Source: Paraburkholderia sp. BL10I2N1 (GTDB lineage Bacteria > Pseudomonadota > Gammaproteobacteria > Burkholderiales > Burkholderiaceae). Taken from it: a stretch of 64,000 nt of DNA. Below the pieces are notes generated by a model. The model was not told the origin of the DNA and ran no database searches. It was given only the letters and a program-made list of their open reading frames with translations. Shown piece after piece: positions 7,102 to 16,280 of this stretch; the stretch's first letter is position 1; every line of letters begins with the position of its first letter. The stretch lies in the NCBI RefSeq assembly GCF_004361815.1, contig NZ_SNWA01000001.1, positions 806,001-870,000 of the forward strand, read 5' to 3'. The position numbers and the translations under genes are program-made.

Positions 7102-8517
7102 GTGAATCATCCCGTGCCGCCGGCATCGCTGCGCCGTCCGTTCCCCGCTGAACTGCTTGCTTCGCTCAAGGCTGCTTTTGCCGAACGCGTTTCGATTTCC
7201 GACGCCGTGCGCGCCCATCATGGCCGCGACGAATCACCATTCGATCCGCAGTTACCCGACGCTGTCGTCTTCGCACGCACGACGGAAGAAGTGCAGACCA
7301 TCGTGAAGCTGTGCGCCCGGTACAACGTGCCGGTCATCCCCTACGGCAATGGGTCTTCGCTCGAAGGGCATCTGCTGGCGGTGCAGGGTGGTGTGTCGGT
7401 CGACCTGTCCGGGATGAATCAGGTGCTGTCGATCAATGCGGAAGATCTGACTGTCACCGTCGAACCCGGCATCTCGCGCAAGCAGCTCAATGAAGCGTTA
7501 CGCGAAACGGGCCTGTTCTTTCCGATCGATCCCGGGGCGGATGCGAGCATCGGCGGCATGTCGGCGACGCGAGCGTCGGGCACCAATGCCGTGCGCTACG
7601 GCACGATGCGCGAGAATGTCCTGGGGCTGACGGTCGTGCTTGCGGACGGCCGTGTCATCAAGACCGGCACGCGTGCCCGCAAATCATCGGCGGGCTATGA
7701 CCTGACGCGCCTTTTCGTCGGCTCCGAAGGCACGCTTGGCATCATCACCGAAATCACCGTGCGGCTCTATCCGCAGCCCGAGGCCGTTTCGGCGGCGGTG
7801 TGCACGTTCCCGTCGATGGGCGACGCGGTGCGCGCCGTCATTGAAACAATCCAGATCGGCGTGCCGATTGCACGCGTCGAGTTCGTCGATTCGCTTGCGA
7901 TCCGCTCGATCAACCGGCATTCGAATCTGACGCTGCGCGAGGCGCCCACGCTCTTCTTCGAGTTTCACGGCACCGAAGCCGGCGTAAAAGAACAGGCCGA
8001 ACTCGTACAGGAAATCGCCGCGCAGAACGCCGGCGAAGGCTTCGAATGGGCCACGCGCCCCGAAGACCGCAGCCGCCTGTGGAATGCGCGCCACAACGCC
8101 TACTTCGCGATGCTGCAGCTCAAGCCTGGCTGCCGCGCGGTCACGACCGACGTCTGCGTGCCGATCTCACGCCTCGCGGAATGCGTCGTCGAGACCGAGC
8201 ACGACCTGAAGGCGTCGCCTCTGCCCTGCCCGATCGTCGGCCACGTCGGCGATGGCAATTTCCACGTTGCAATCCTGATCGACCCGAACAAGCCCGAGGA
8301 ACTCGTCGAGGCAGAACGGCTCAATCACCGGATTGTGGAGCGGGCGTTACGGATGGACGGCACCTGTACTGGCGAGCATGGCGTCGGGTTGCACAAGATG
8401 GATTTCCTGCTCGAAGAACACGGAGAAGACACGGTTGATACGATGCGCGCCATCAAGCACGCACTCGATCCGCACAACCTGATGAACCCGGGCAAGATTT
8501 TTTCCTGGGCGGCATGA
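7102..8517 (+). CDS. FAD-binding oxidoreductase, D-lactate dehydrogenase (cytochrome)-like
   Basis: A 471-residue flavoprotein of the FAD-linked oxidase (GlcD/Dld) family. The N-terminal PCMH-type FAD domain includes IPYGNGSSLEGH, and the C-terminal substrate domain includes HVGDGNFHV and GEHGVG. It probably oxidises D-lactate or another D-2-hydroxy acid to the keto acid and passes electrons to the respiratory chain. The start is GTG at 7102, with AGGAG six bases upstream; an ATG at 7098 is out of frame. It lies directly upstream of glcD, 52 bp apart and on the same strand, suggesting a 2-hydroxy acid oxidation cluster. The substrate is inferred from family only. Confidence 0.88.
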   Translation: MNHPVPPASLRRPFPAELLASLKAAFAERVSISDAVRAHHGRDESPFDPQLPDAVVFARTTEEVQTIVKLCARYNVPVIPYGNGSSLEGHLLAVQGGVSVDLSGMNQVLSINAEDLTVTVEPGISRKQLNEALRETGLFFPIDPGADASIGGMSATRASGTNAVRYGTMRENVLGLTVVLADGRVIKTGTRARKSSAGYDLTRLFVGSEGTLGIITEITVRLYPQPEAVSAAVCTFPSMGDAVRAVIETIQIGVPIARVEFVDSLAIRSINRHSNLTLREAPTLFFEFHGTEAGVKEQAELVQEIAAQNAGEGFEWATRPEDRSRLWNARHNAYFAMLQLKPGCRAVTTDVCVPISRLAECVVETEHDLKASPLPCPIVGHVGDGNFHVAILIDPNKPEELVEAERLNHRIVERALRMDGTCTGEHGVGLHKMDFLLEEHGEDTVDTMRAIKHALDPHNLMNPGKIFSWAA

Positions 8518-8569
8518 CCCGACGGGCGAACCGGCTTCACACGACCGCGCGCCCATAGAAGGAGGAGAC

Positions 8570-10063
8570 ATGAACGCACCCGGCGAACTCTCACCCGAAG
8601 TGCTCGCGCAACGCCAGCGCGACGTCGTGCAGGCGCTGATGGCCGTGCTGCCGACACATTGCCTGCTGTACCGCGAAGAAGACACGGTCGCCTACGATTG
8701 CGACGGCCTCGCCGCATACCGGAGGCTGCCGCTCGCGGTCGTGCTGCCGGAAACCGAGTCGCAGGTGCAGCGGATCGTGCAGATCTGCCACCGGCTCGAC
8801 GTCCCCATCGTGCCACGCGGTGCGGGCACCGGCCTGTCGGGCGGCGCACTGCCGATCCGGCACGGGGTCGTGGTATCGCTCGCGCGTTTTCGTAAGATCG
8901 TCGAGGTCGATCCGTATGCACGCACCGCGACAGTCCAGCCCGGCGTGCGCAATCTCGCGATCTCAGAAGCAGCCGCGCCTTACGGGCTGTACTACGCGCC
9001 CGACCCCTCGTCGCAGATCGCCTGCACGATCGGCGGCAATGTCTCGGAAAATTCGGGCGGCGTGCACTGCCTGAAGTACGGCCTCACGGTACACAACGTG
9101 CTGCGCGTACGCGCCGTCACGATGGAAGGCGAAATCGTCGAATTCGGCTCGCTCGGACCCGATGCGCCGGGGCTGGATCTGCTGGCGGTGCTGATCGGCA
9201 GCGAGGGCATGTTCGCGATCGTCACCGAAGTCACGGTCAAGCTGATCCCGAAGCCGCAAACCGCGCAGGTCATCATGGCCAGTTTCGACGACGTCGTGAA
9301 AGGCGGCGATGCAGTCGCCGGCATCATCGCGGCAGGCATCATTCCCGCCGGCCTCGAAATGATGGACAAGCCTGCGACGCGCGCCGTCGAGGAATTCGTC
9401 AACGCGGGCTACGACCTCGATGCGGCGGCGATCCTGCTATGCGAATCGGATGGCACGCCTGAGGAAGTCGCTGAAGAAATCGTCCGCATGACCGCGGTCC
9501 TGCGCGAATGCGGCGCAACGCGAATCCAGATTTCCCGCACGGAAAGCGAGCGGCTCAAGTTCTGGTCGGGACGCAAGAATGCGTTTCCAGCTGCCGGGCG
9601 CATCTCACCGGATTATTACTGCATGGACGGCACCGTGCCGCGCCGCGCAATCGGCCCGCTTCTCGCGCGGATAGAAGAGATGGAGCGCAAGTACGGGCTG
9701 CGCTGCATCAACGTCTTCCACGCCGGCGACGGCAACATGCACCCGCTGATCCTCTTCAACGGCAACGATCTGGACGAATGGCACCGCGCGGAGGCGTTCG
9801 GCTCGGACATTCTCGAGACCTGTGTCGAGCTGGGCGGCACGATCACGGGCGAACACGGCGTCGGTATCGAGAAGATCAATTCGATGTGCGTGCAGTTCTC
9901 ACCGGAGGAGCGCGACACGTTCCATGCGGTGAAACGCGCGTTCGATCCACCCGGCCTCCTGAATCCGGACAAGGGCATCCCGACGCGCGCCCGCTGTGCC
10001 GAATACGGCAAGATGCACGTGCGCGGCGGCTTGCTGCCGCACCCGGAACTGGAGCGCTTCTAG
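8570..10063 (+). CDS. glcD: Glycolate oxidase, FAD-linked subunit GlcD
   Basis: A 497-residue FAD-linked subunit of glycolate oxidase (E. coli GlcD is 499 aa). With GlcE and GlcF it oxidises glycolate to glyoxylate at the inner membrane. FAD-domain motifs VPRGAGTGLSGGALP and GGNVSENSGGVHCLKYG are visible, as are FHAGDGNMHPL and GEHGVGIEK in the cap and C-terminal region. A strong ribosome binding site (AAGGAGGAGAC) precedes the ATG. The glcE gene follows 256 bp later, behind its own promoter-like sequence. No glcC-type regulator or glcG is in the window. Confidence 0.95.
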   Translation: MNAPGELSPEVLAQRQRDVVQALMAVLPTHCLLYREEDTVAYDCDGLAAYRRLPLAVVLPETESQVQRIVQICHRLDVPIVPRGAGTGLSGGALPIRHGVVVSLARFRKIVEVDPYARTATVQPGVRNLAISEAAAPYGLYYAPDPSSQIACTIGGNVSENSGGVHCLKYGLTVHNVLRVRAVTMEGEIVEFGSLGPDAPGLDLLAVLIGSEGMFAIVTEVTVKLIPKPQTAQVIMASFDDVVKGGDAVAGIIAAGIIPAGLEMMDKPATRAVEEFVNAGYDLDAAAILLCESDGTPEEVAEEIVRMTAVLRECGATRIQISRTESERLKFWSGRKNAFPAAGRISPDYYCMDGTVPRRAIGPLLARIEEMERKYGLRCINVFHAGDGNMHPLILFNGNDLDEWHRAEAFGSDILETCVELGGTITGEHGVGIEKINSMCVQFSPEERDTFHAVKRAFDPPGLLNPDKGIPTRARCAEYGKMHVRGGLLPHPELERF

Positions 10064-10263
10064 CGGCCGCAGCGGTTTGCAGGAAATACTGTGGCGGGGG
10101 TTTCCGCGAGTCCCTTCGTGGGCTCGCGCCAACCCATGCGCGCCGGTTCCGCACCAGACAACCGGCCCGACCCACACGCGGCCCGCGCCGTCGTGACGGC
10201 AGCCCCACACGCGTCATCTCTGCCGTTTTGTCGCCTGATTACCCGATGCGGGTCCGCTCCGGC

Positions 10264-10291
10264 TTGCCAGACCGGCCCCGCCCGGTACAAT
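10264..10291 (+). promoter_or_regulatory. Candidate promoter of glcE-glcF
   Basis: TTGCCA at 10264-10269, 16-bp spacer, TACAAT at 10286-10291, 28 bp before the glcE start. The 256-bp gap from glcD and this element suggest that glcEF can be transcribed separately from glcD. Confidence 0.5.
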
Positions 10292-10319
10292 CGAACGAAA
10301 CACAACGACGCAGGACGCC

Positions 10320-11408
10320 ATGGAAGAGGACGACATCGTCGCCGTCTGGTCCGAACGGATCCGTTCGGCCAGCGACGAAGGACGCGCGCTGCGCATTCGC
10401 GGCGGGGGCACCAAAGACTGGTACGGGCAGACCCTGGAAGGCGATATCCTCGACACGCGCGCGCATCGCGGCATCATTGCGTACGATCCGGCCGAACTGG
10501 TCATAACCGCGCGCGCGGGCACGCCGCTCCTCGAGATCGAAGCCGCGCTCGCCGAGCATCATCAGATGCTCGCGTTCGAACCGCCGCACTTCGGCCCGCA
10601 GGCCACGCTTGGCGGCTGCATCGCGGCCGGCATCGCCGGGCCGCGCCGGCCGTCTGCGGGGGCTGCGCGCGACTTCGTGCTTGGCGCGGTCGTCATGAAT
10701 GGCCAGGGCCAGGTGTTGCGCTTCGGCGGGCAGGTCGTGAAGAACGTCGCGGGCTACGACGTCGCGCGGCTGATGGCCGGCTCGCTCGGCACACTTGGTC
10801 TGATCCTTGAACTGTCGGTGAAGGTGCTGCCTCGCCCGGTCGCCGAAGCTACGCTCAAGTTCGACATGAACGGCACGGACGCCGTCCGCAAGCTCAACGA
10901 ATGGGGTGGCCATCCGTTACCCATCACCGCAAGCGCCTGGCGCCACGGAACCCTGGCGCTGCGACTGGGCGGCGCCGAAGCGGCGGTCAAGTCGGCACGA
11001 TCGGCGCTCGGTGGTGAAGTGGTCGACGCGGTCGAGGCGGAGCGCTTCTGGGCCGGCCTGCGCGAACAGACCGATCCGTTTTTTGCGGCGATCGCGCCGA
11101 AAGCCGCGTTATGGCGGCTCGCACTGCCCTCCATCACCGAGCCGTTGCAGCTGCCCGGCGCGCAACTGATGGAATGGGGCGGCTCACAACGCTGGTGGAT
11201 CACCGACGCCGATGCTCAGACCGTGCGCATCAGTGCCAAACAGGCGGGCGGCCACGCGACGATCTTCCGCGCCGGCCACGGCTTCGATCGCAACGCAGGC
11301 GTATTTACCCCGCTGCCCGCTCCGCTGATGAAAATCCACCGCGGCCTGAAGACCGCCTTCGACCCCGCCCGCATCTTCAATCGCGGACGGCTCTACCCCG
11401 ACTTCTGA
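10320..11408 (+). CDS. glcE: Glycolate oxidase subunit GlcE
   Basis: 362 residues, the usual length of GlcE, the second FAD-binding subunit of glycolate oxidase. The N-terminal IRGGGTKDWYG and PPHFGPQATLGGCIAAGIAGPRR segments match the FAD-binding half of GlcE. The C terminus (LMKIHRGLKTAFDPARIFNRGRLYPDF) is characteristic. It is followed after 8 bp by glcF, so the two are co-transcribed. A short AGGA lies before the ATG. Confidence 0.93.
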   Translation: MEEDDIVAVWSERIRSASDEGRALRIRGGGTKDWYGQTLEGDILDTRAHRGIIAYDPAELVITARAGTPLLEIEAALAEHHQMLAFEPPHFGPQATLGGCIAAGIAGPRRPSAGAARDFVLGAVVMNGQGQVLRFGGQVVKNVAGYDVARLMAGSLGTLGLILELSVKVLPRPVAEATLKFDMNGTDAVRKLNEWGGHPLPITASAWRHGTLALRLGGAEAAVKSARSALGGEVVDAVEAERFWAGLREQTDPFFAAIAPKAALWRLALPSITEPLQLPGAQLMEWGGSQRWWITDADAQTVRISAKQAGGHATIFRAGHGFDRNAGVFTPLPAPLMKIHRGLKTAFDPARIFNRGRLYPDF

Positions 11409-11416
11409 GCGACGCG

Positions 11417-12643
11417 ATGCAAACAAACCTCGCGGACTTCATTCGCAACACACCCGACGGCGTCGAAGCCGACGCCATCCTGCGCAAGTGCGTGCATTGC
11501 GGTTTCTGCACGGCAACCTGCCCCACCTATCAACTGCTGGGCGATGAACTCGACGGCCCGCGCGGACGCATCTACCTGATCAAGCAGATGGTGGAAGGCG
11601 CCCCGGTGACACGCAGCACGCAAACTCACCTCGACCGCTGCCTGACGTGCCGCAACTGCGAATCGACGTGCCCGTCGGGCGTGCAATACGGGCGTCTTGT
11701 CGAGATCGGCCGCAAGGTCGTCGAAGAGCAGGTGACGCGACCGCCCGGTCAACGGCTGCTGCGCCGTGTGCTGGCGAGCTTCGTGCCCAACAGCGCGCTC
11801 TTCACGCCAGCGATGCGGCTCGGCCAGCGCATCCGTCCGCTGCTGCCAAAGAAGCTGCGCGACAAGGTGCCCGCGCGCCAGCGTCTACTCGAATGGCCGA
11901 GCGCAAAGCATCCGCGCAAGATGCTGATGCTGGCCGGCTGCGTGCAACCCTCGATGATGCCGAACATCAACACCGCGACTGCGCGCGTGCTCGATGCGCT
12001 GGGTATCGAAACGGTCGTCGCGCCCGAGGCCGGCTGCTGCGGCGCGATCCGACTGCACCTCGGCTACAACGACGAAGCCCTCGACGACATTCGCGCCAAC
12101 ATCGACGCGTGGTGGCCCCACGTCGAGCAAGGCGTGGAAGCGATCGTGATGAACGCGTCCGGTTGCGGCGCAACCGTGAAGGAATACGCCCACCTGTTGC
12201 GCGACGACCCCGCATACGCCGACAAGGCGCGCCGCATCGTCGAGCTGACGCGCGACATCTGCGAAATCCTGCCCGACTTCGAGGAATCGCTCACTGCGCT
12301 CACGCGCCGCCGCGCGATCCACACCGTTGCGTTCCATCCGCCATGCACGCTGCAACACGGCCAGCAGATTCGCGGCAACGTCGAGCAACTGTTGGGCGCG
12401 CTCGGCATCGAAGTGCGCCTGCCCGCCGACAGCCACCTGTGCTGCGGCTCGGCGGGCACCTACTCGCTGACGCAGCCAGCGCTCTCCTACCGGCTACGCA
12501 ACCAGAAGCTCGAACGGCTGCATGCAGTGGAGCCGCAGATAATCGTGTCGGCGAATGTGGGCTGCATCGCACATCTGCAAAGCGGCACGTCGATACCGGT
12601 CACGCACTGGATCGAACTCGTCGAGCATATGCTGTCCGCGTGA
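11417..12643 (+). CDS. glcF: Glycolate oxidase iron-sulfur subunit GlcF
   Basis: A 408-residue iron-sulfur subunit. It has two 4Fe-4S clusters in ferredoxin-like motifs, CVHCGFCTATCPTY (near residue 24) and CLTCRNCESTCPSG (near residue 75). Two CCG domains follow, with GCCGAIRLHLG and CCGSAGTYSLTQ. It passes electrons from the GlcDE flavins to the quinone pool. The long upstream open frame overlapping glcE is spurious; ATG 11417, just after the glcE stop, aligns with the expected N terminus. Confidence 0.94.
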   Translation: MQTNLADFIRNTPDGVEADAILRKCVHCGFCTATCPTYQLLGDELDGPRGRIYLIKQMVEGAPVTRSTQTHLDRCLTCRNCESTCPSGVQYGRLVEIGRKVVEEQVTRPPGQRLLRRVLASFVPNSALFTPAMRLGQRIRPLLPKKLRDKVPARQRLLEWPSAKHPRKMLMLAGCVQPSMMPNINTATARVLDALGIETVVAPEAGCCGAIRLHLGYNDEALDDIRANIDAWWPHVEQGVEAIVMNASGCGATVKEYAHLLRDDPAYADKARRIVELTRDICEILPDFEESLTALTRRRAIHTVAFHPPCTLQHGQQIRGNVEQLLGALGIEVRLPADSHLCCGSAGTYSLTQPALSYRLRNQKLERLHAVEPQIIVSANVGCIAHLQSGTSIPVTHWIELVEHMLSA

Positions 12644-12735
12644 CGCTTTGCACCTGGCCATCCGGCCAGGTCGGCATGGCGGAGCGGCGTCCGTATAATC
12701 CGGTACATCGCTCTCGCCGTCTGTTCTTCTGCTTT

Positions 12736-13434
12736 ATGCCTGATCTCGCACACAATCTCGACGCGGTACATCAGCGCATCGCCCTCGCCGCCCAGGTCGC
12801 CAGCCGTGACCCGCGCTCCGTGGTCCTGCTCGCCGTCTCGAAGACGTTTCCCGCCGAAGCCGTACGCGCGGCTCACGCCGCCGGTCAGCGCGCATTCGGC
12901 GAAAACTATGTCCAGGAGTCGATCACCAAGATCGAAGCGCTTGCCGATCTGCGCGCCGCGCTCGAATGGCATTTCATCGGTCCTCTGCAATCGAACAAGA
13001 CGAAGCCGGTTGCACAGCATTTCGACTGGGTTCATTCGGTCGACCGGCTGAAAATCGCCGAGCGTCTTTCGGAACAGCGTCCGCACGACCTGCCGCCGCT
13101 CAACGTGTGCCTACAGGTCAATGTCAGCGGCGAAGCGTCGAAAAGCGGCGTCGCGCCCGCTGAGGCCCCGGCACTTGCCCGCGCCATTGCCACGCTGCCA
13201 GGGCTGCGCCTGCGCGGGCTGATGTCGATTCCGGAACCGGCCGGCGGCATCGAGGAGCAGCGCGCACCCCATCGCAGGCTGCGCGAACTGTTCGACCAGC
13301 TGCGCGCGGACGGACTCGCGCTCGACACGTTGTCGATGGGCATGTCGGGCGACCTCGAAGCCGCCGTACTCGAAGGCGCGACTCTCGTCCGGGTGGGCAC
13401 GGCGATCTTCGGCGCACGCGACTACTCAAACTGA
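12736..13434 (+). CDS. yggS: YggS-type pyridoxal phosphate homeostasis protein
   Basis: A 232-residue single-domain PLP-binding protein (YggS/PROSC/PLPBP family) that buffers free PLP and affects amino acid and keto acid balance. The PLP lysine lies in LLAVSKTFPAEAV. FGENYVQE, WHFIGPLQSNK, LMSIPEP and the phosphate-binding SMGMSGDLEAA are all conserved. ATG 12736 is preceded by a TATAAT-like element about 40 bp upstream but no strong ribosome binding site. proC follows 17 bp after the stop, the widespread yggS-proC pairing. Confidence 0.94.
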   Translation: MPDLAHNLDAVHQRIALAAQVASRDPRSVVLLAVSKTFPAEAVRAAHAAGQRAFGENYVQESITKIEALADLRAALEWHFIGPLQSNKTKPVAQHFDWVHSVDRLKIAERLSEQRPHDLPPLNVCLQVNVSGEASKSGVAPAEAPALARAIATLPGLRLRGLMSIPEPAGGIEEQRAPHRRLRELFDQLRADGLALDTLSMGMSGDLEAAVLEGATLVRVGTAIFGARDYSN

Positions 13435-13451
13435 ACTCATCACGGAACATC

Positions 13452-14267
13452 ATGAAAATTGCCTTTATTGGCGGCGGCAATATGGCTGCTGCGCTCATCG
13501 GGGGTCTGGTCAAGCGCGGCGTCGCGCCGGCGGACCTGTATGCGATCGACCCGAACGAAGACGTACGCAGGCGCAATGAGCAGCAGTTCGGCATTCGCAC
13601 CGGTGCCTCCGCAGACACCGCACTGGGGTCGTTCGACGCCGTCCTGCTGGCCGTGAAACCGCAAGTCCTGAAGAGCGTCGCCGAAAGCATCGCACCGCAT
13701 CTCTCGACCACGCAACTCGTCATCAGCATCGCTGCAGGCATCCGCGTCGAGGACATGTCTCGCTGGTTGAACGGGCACGCGCGCATCGTGCGCACGATGC
13801 CCAATACGCCCGCGCTGATCGGCATGGGCGCAACGGGTCTGTTCGCTTCTGCAGGCGTGGATGCAGCGGGCCGTGCGCTGGCGTCGCAGGTGCTCGGCGC
13901 AGTGAGCGAAACCGTGTGGTTCGACGATGAAGCGAAGATCGACGCCGTCACTGCCATTTCCGGCAGCGGCCCGGCGTATGTGTTCTATTTCATCGAGGCG
14001 CTGGAAGAGGCCGCGCGCCAGCTTGGCATGGACGAGGCGCAAGGCCGTGCGCTCGCTGTCGCAACGTTCACCGGCGCTGCGCAACTCGCCGCGCAGTCGG
14101 ACGAGCCGCCCGCTGTGTTGCGCGAGCGGGTGACATCGAAGGGCGGAACGACAGCCGCCGCGCTCTCATCGTTCGATGCGTCGGGCGTGAAAGATGCCAT
14201 CGTGCGTGGCGCACTGGCTGCCGACGCGCGGGCGAGAGAAATGGGCGACGAGTTCGGGCGCCAGTAG
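13452..14267 (+). CDS. proC: Pyrroline-5-carboxylate reductase
   Basis: A 271-residue ProC, the last step of proline synthesis (NAD(P)H-dependent reduction of pyrroline-5-carboxylate). The Rossmann N terminus IAFIGGGNMAAALIGGL, the AVKPQ block, the RTMPNTPALIGMGATG segment and the signature SGSGPAYVFYFIEAL are visible. The C-terminal VTSKGGTTAAAL is also typical. It is probably translated from the same transcript as the upstream yggS-like gene. Confidence 0.96.
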   Translation: MKIAFIGGGNMAAALIGGLVKRGVAPADLYAIDPNEDVRRRNEQQFGIRTGASADTALGSFDAVLLAVKPQVLKSVAESIAPHLSTTQLVISIAAGIRVEDMSRWLNGHARIVRTMPNTPALIGMGATGLFASAGVDAAGRALASQVLGAVSETVWFDDEAKIDAVTAISGSGPAYVFYFIEALEEAARQLGMDEAQGRALAVATFTGAAQLAAQSDEPPAVLRERVTSKGGTTAAALSSFDASGVKDAIVRGALAADARAREMGDEFGRQ

Positions 14268-14281
14268 GCCGTCATCGGCCC

Positions 14282-14308
14282 GCCTGATCGGGTCAAAGTC
14301 GATCAGGC
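14282..14308. terminator. Hairpin between convergent proC and ubiA
   Basis: GCCTGATCG (14282-14290), 9-nt loop, CGATCAGGC (14300-14308): a perfect 9-bp inverted repeat in the 86-bp convergent gap. There is no T-run on either side, so a role as a bidirectional terminator is only plausible. Confidence 0.4.
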
Positions 14309-14353
14309 CCACTGTTCAGATTCCGAAGCACGCTACAAGGCAACAACGAGGCG

Positions 14354-15223
14354 TCAGAAAGTGGCGGCCGCGTAGTGCGCGGCAATGCCCACGAAAAGCG
14401 CGCCGCCAAGCCAGTTGTTATGGCGGAAAGCGGCGAAACACGGCATCCGCTCGCGGTTGCGGATCAGCGTGTAGTGGTAGATCGAACAGCCCAGGGCAGC
14501 CGCCCAGCCTAGCCAGTACAGCACGCCGAAGCCGAGCACGATGCCGATGCCGACGTAGATAGCGAGCGTGGCCGCATAACAGAGCATCACGGCAAGCACG
14601 TCGAAGCGGCCGAAGGTCAGCGCGGATGTGCGGATACCGATCTTGATATCGTCGTCGCGGTCGACCATCGCGTATTCGGTATCGTACGCAACCGACCAGA
14701 ACACATTGGCGAGCAGCATCACCCACGCGAGCATCGGCACGTGGTTCTGTATCGCGGCAAACGCCATTGGAATGCCAAAGCCAAATGCGATGCCGAGATA
14801 CGCCTGTGGAATCGCAAAGAAACGCTTCGTGAACGGATACGTGCCCGCGACGAACAGCGCCGCCACCGAAAGCTCCTTGGTGAGCGTGTTGAGCGGCAGG
14901 ATCAACAGAAACGCGAGCAGCGACAGTCCCGCCGCCAGCGCGACCGCTTCCCACGCCTTGATCTTGCCCGACGTGATCGGACGGTTTTCGGTGCGCTTCA
15001 CGTAGCGATCGAAATCGCGATCCGCGTAGTCATTGATCGCGCAGCCCGCCGAACGCATCAGCACGGTACCGACCATGAAAACGACCAGCAGCCACAGCGA
15101 CGGATGACCATCCGATGCAATCCACAACGCATTGAGCGTCGGCCAGAGCAGTAACAGGCTGCCGATCGGCTTGTCCATGCGGACAAGGCGGAGATAGAGC
15201 GGAAGTCGAGCGAACATGGGCAT
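14354..15223 (-). CDS. ubiA: 4-hydroxybenzoate polyprenyltransferase
   Basis: A 289-residue integral membrane prenyltransferase of ubiquinone synthesis. It attaches the polyprenyl chain to 4-hydroxybenzoate. The first Asp-rich motif NDYADRDFD (near residue 64) and the second, [10 protein letters not shown] (near residue 188), bind Mg-prenyl diphosphate. About eight to nine hydrophobic helices follow, and RMDKPIG near the N terminus is typical. An in-frame ATG two codons downstream (15217) is an alternative start. It is convergent with proC. Confidence 0.95.
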   Translation of the reverse strand: MPMFARLPLYLRLVRMDKPIGSLLLLWPTLNALWIASDGHPSLWLLVVFMVGTVLMRSAGCAINDYADRDFDRYVKRTENRPITSGKIKAWEAVALAAGLSLLAFLLILPLNTLTKELSVAALFVAGTYPFTKRFFAIPQAYLGIAFGFGIPMAFAAIQNHVPMLAWVMLLANVFWSVAYDTEYAMVDRDDDIKIGIRTSALTFGRFDVLAVMLCYAATLAIYVGIGIVLGFGVLYWLGWAAALGCSIYHYTLIRNRERMPCFAAFRHNNWLGGALFVGIAAHYAAATF

Positions 15224-15293
15224 GCAGGTGTAGGCAATCCCGATATTCTAGAGCAGTGCGGATGACGGCGGCTCGCAGCGCGGCAGTCTGGAA

Positions 15294-15336
15294 ATGAAAA
15301 CGGCCCGACGGACGTCAACCGTCGGGCCACTCTGTT
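15294..15336 (-). terminator. Rho-independent terminator after dps
   Basis: Read on the minus strand: GGCCCGACGG, loop of 7, CCGTCGGGCC, then GTTTTC. It lies about 100 bp past the dps stop and 70 bp before ubiA. Confidence 0.65.
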
Positions 15337-15435
15337 TCGCGCCTCAGGGCCGTGATTCGGCTCTATGACCCAGCGCTATGCCCCAGCGCAACGACCGGCA
15401 ATCCAGCCACCGGCCGCCACTGCGAAACCTCAAAC

Positions 15436-15924
15436 TCAAGCCAGCATCGAGCGCAGCATCCACGCAGTTTTTTCATGCGTCTGCATACGTTGCGTCAGCA
15501 GATCGGCGGTCGGCTCGTCGTTAGCGGCTTCCGTCGACGGGAAAATCCCGCGGGCGGTACGCACCACGGCTTCCTGGCCTTCCACCAGCTGGCGGATCAT
15601 TTCTTCCGCGGCCGGCACGCCGTCCGCTTCGGGAATCGACGACAGCTTCGCGAATTCCTTGTAGCTCCCCGGGGCATGCACACCCAGCGCACGGATGCGT
15701 TCGGCGATCAGGTCGACGGCCATCGAGAGTTCCGTGTACTGCGTCTCGAACATCAAGTGCAGCGTGTTGAACATCGGGCCAGTCACATTCCAGTGGAAGT
15801 TGTGGGTCTTGAGGTAGAGCGTGTACGTATCAGCGAGCAAGCGCGACAGCCCTTCCGCGATCTTCTTGCGATCCTTGTCGCTGATACCGATATTGACATG
15901 CTGTACGGCTTCTTTCTTGGCCAT
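15436..15924 (-). CDS. dps: DNA-binding ferritin-like protein Dps
   Basis: A 162-residue Dps-family miniferritin forming dodecamers that oxidise and store iron with hydrogen peroxide, protecting DNA. The ferroxidase centre residues lie in [16 protein letters not shown] and the following FETQYTEL; the long four-helix pattern matches. I chose ATG 15924 because it has AAAAGGAGTCG just upstream; the open frame further upstream runs through intergenic DNA. Its location next to katA and oxyR fits a peroxide-defence cluster. Confidence 0.95.
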   Translation of the reverse strand: MAKKEAVQHVNIGISDKDRKKIAEGLSRLLADTYTLYLKTHNFHWNVTGPMFNTLHLMFETQYTELSMAVDLIAERIRALGVHAPGSYKEFAKLSSIPEADGVPAAEEMIRQLVEGQEAVVRTARGIFPSTEAANDEPTADLLTQRMQTHEKTAWMLRSMLA

Positions 15925-16060
15925 GACGACTCCTTTTAAGAGTGATACGAACCGTCGGCTGGTTCGGGATTGCGTATGCATCCGGGACGCTGGAACGCCC
16001 GTCAGTGTAGCGTAGACGCGTGCTACCCGGGCATTGGCAAACCGTCGCGTGCCTGTCGAG

Positions 16061-16219
16061 CTAGCCGCCAGACAGGTGCTGCAGACCTTGCGCGGCAAGC
16101 ACGGCAAAACCGCTGCCGACGATCGAGAGTCCGAACATTTTCCTGACGAGCGTACTCGTGCGTGCGTGGCTGCGCCGTGCAAAGCCTTCGCCACCGATAC
16201 TCAACATCATCTGGATCAT
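16061..16219 (-). CDS. Small hypothetical protein downstream of katA, 52 aa
   Basis: A 52-codon ORF 61 bp downstream of katA on the same strand, with GGAGAG five bases before its ATG. The C-terminal half ([20 protein letters not shown]) could form one short membrane-associated helix after a basic stretch. I do not recognise the family. The ribosome binding site and the position behind katA support a real gene, but it is short and could be chance. Confidence 0.5.
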   Translation of the reverse strand: MIQMMLSIGGEGFARRSHARTSTLVRKMFGLSIVGSGFAVLAAQGLQHLSGG

Positions 16220-16280
16220 GATCGCTCTCCGTTGATCCATCCTCGTCCGGCGGGGCGCCGATGCACCCCGCCCCGGTACG

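Noticed and set aside
11111..11416. N-terminal extension of the GlcF reading frame
   Set aside because: It overlaps glcE in another frame and has no similarity to GlcF; the conserved start is at 11417.
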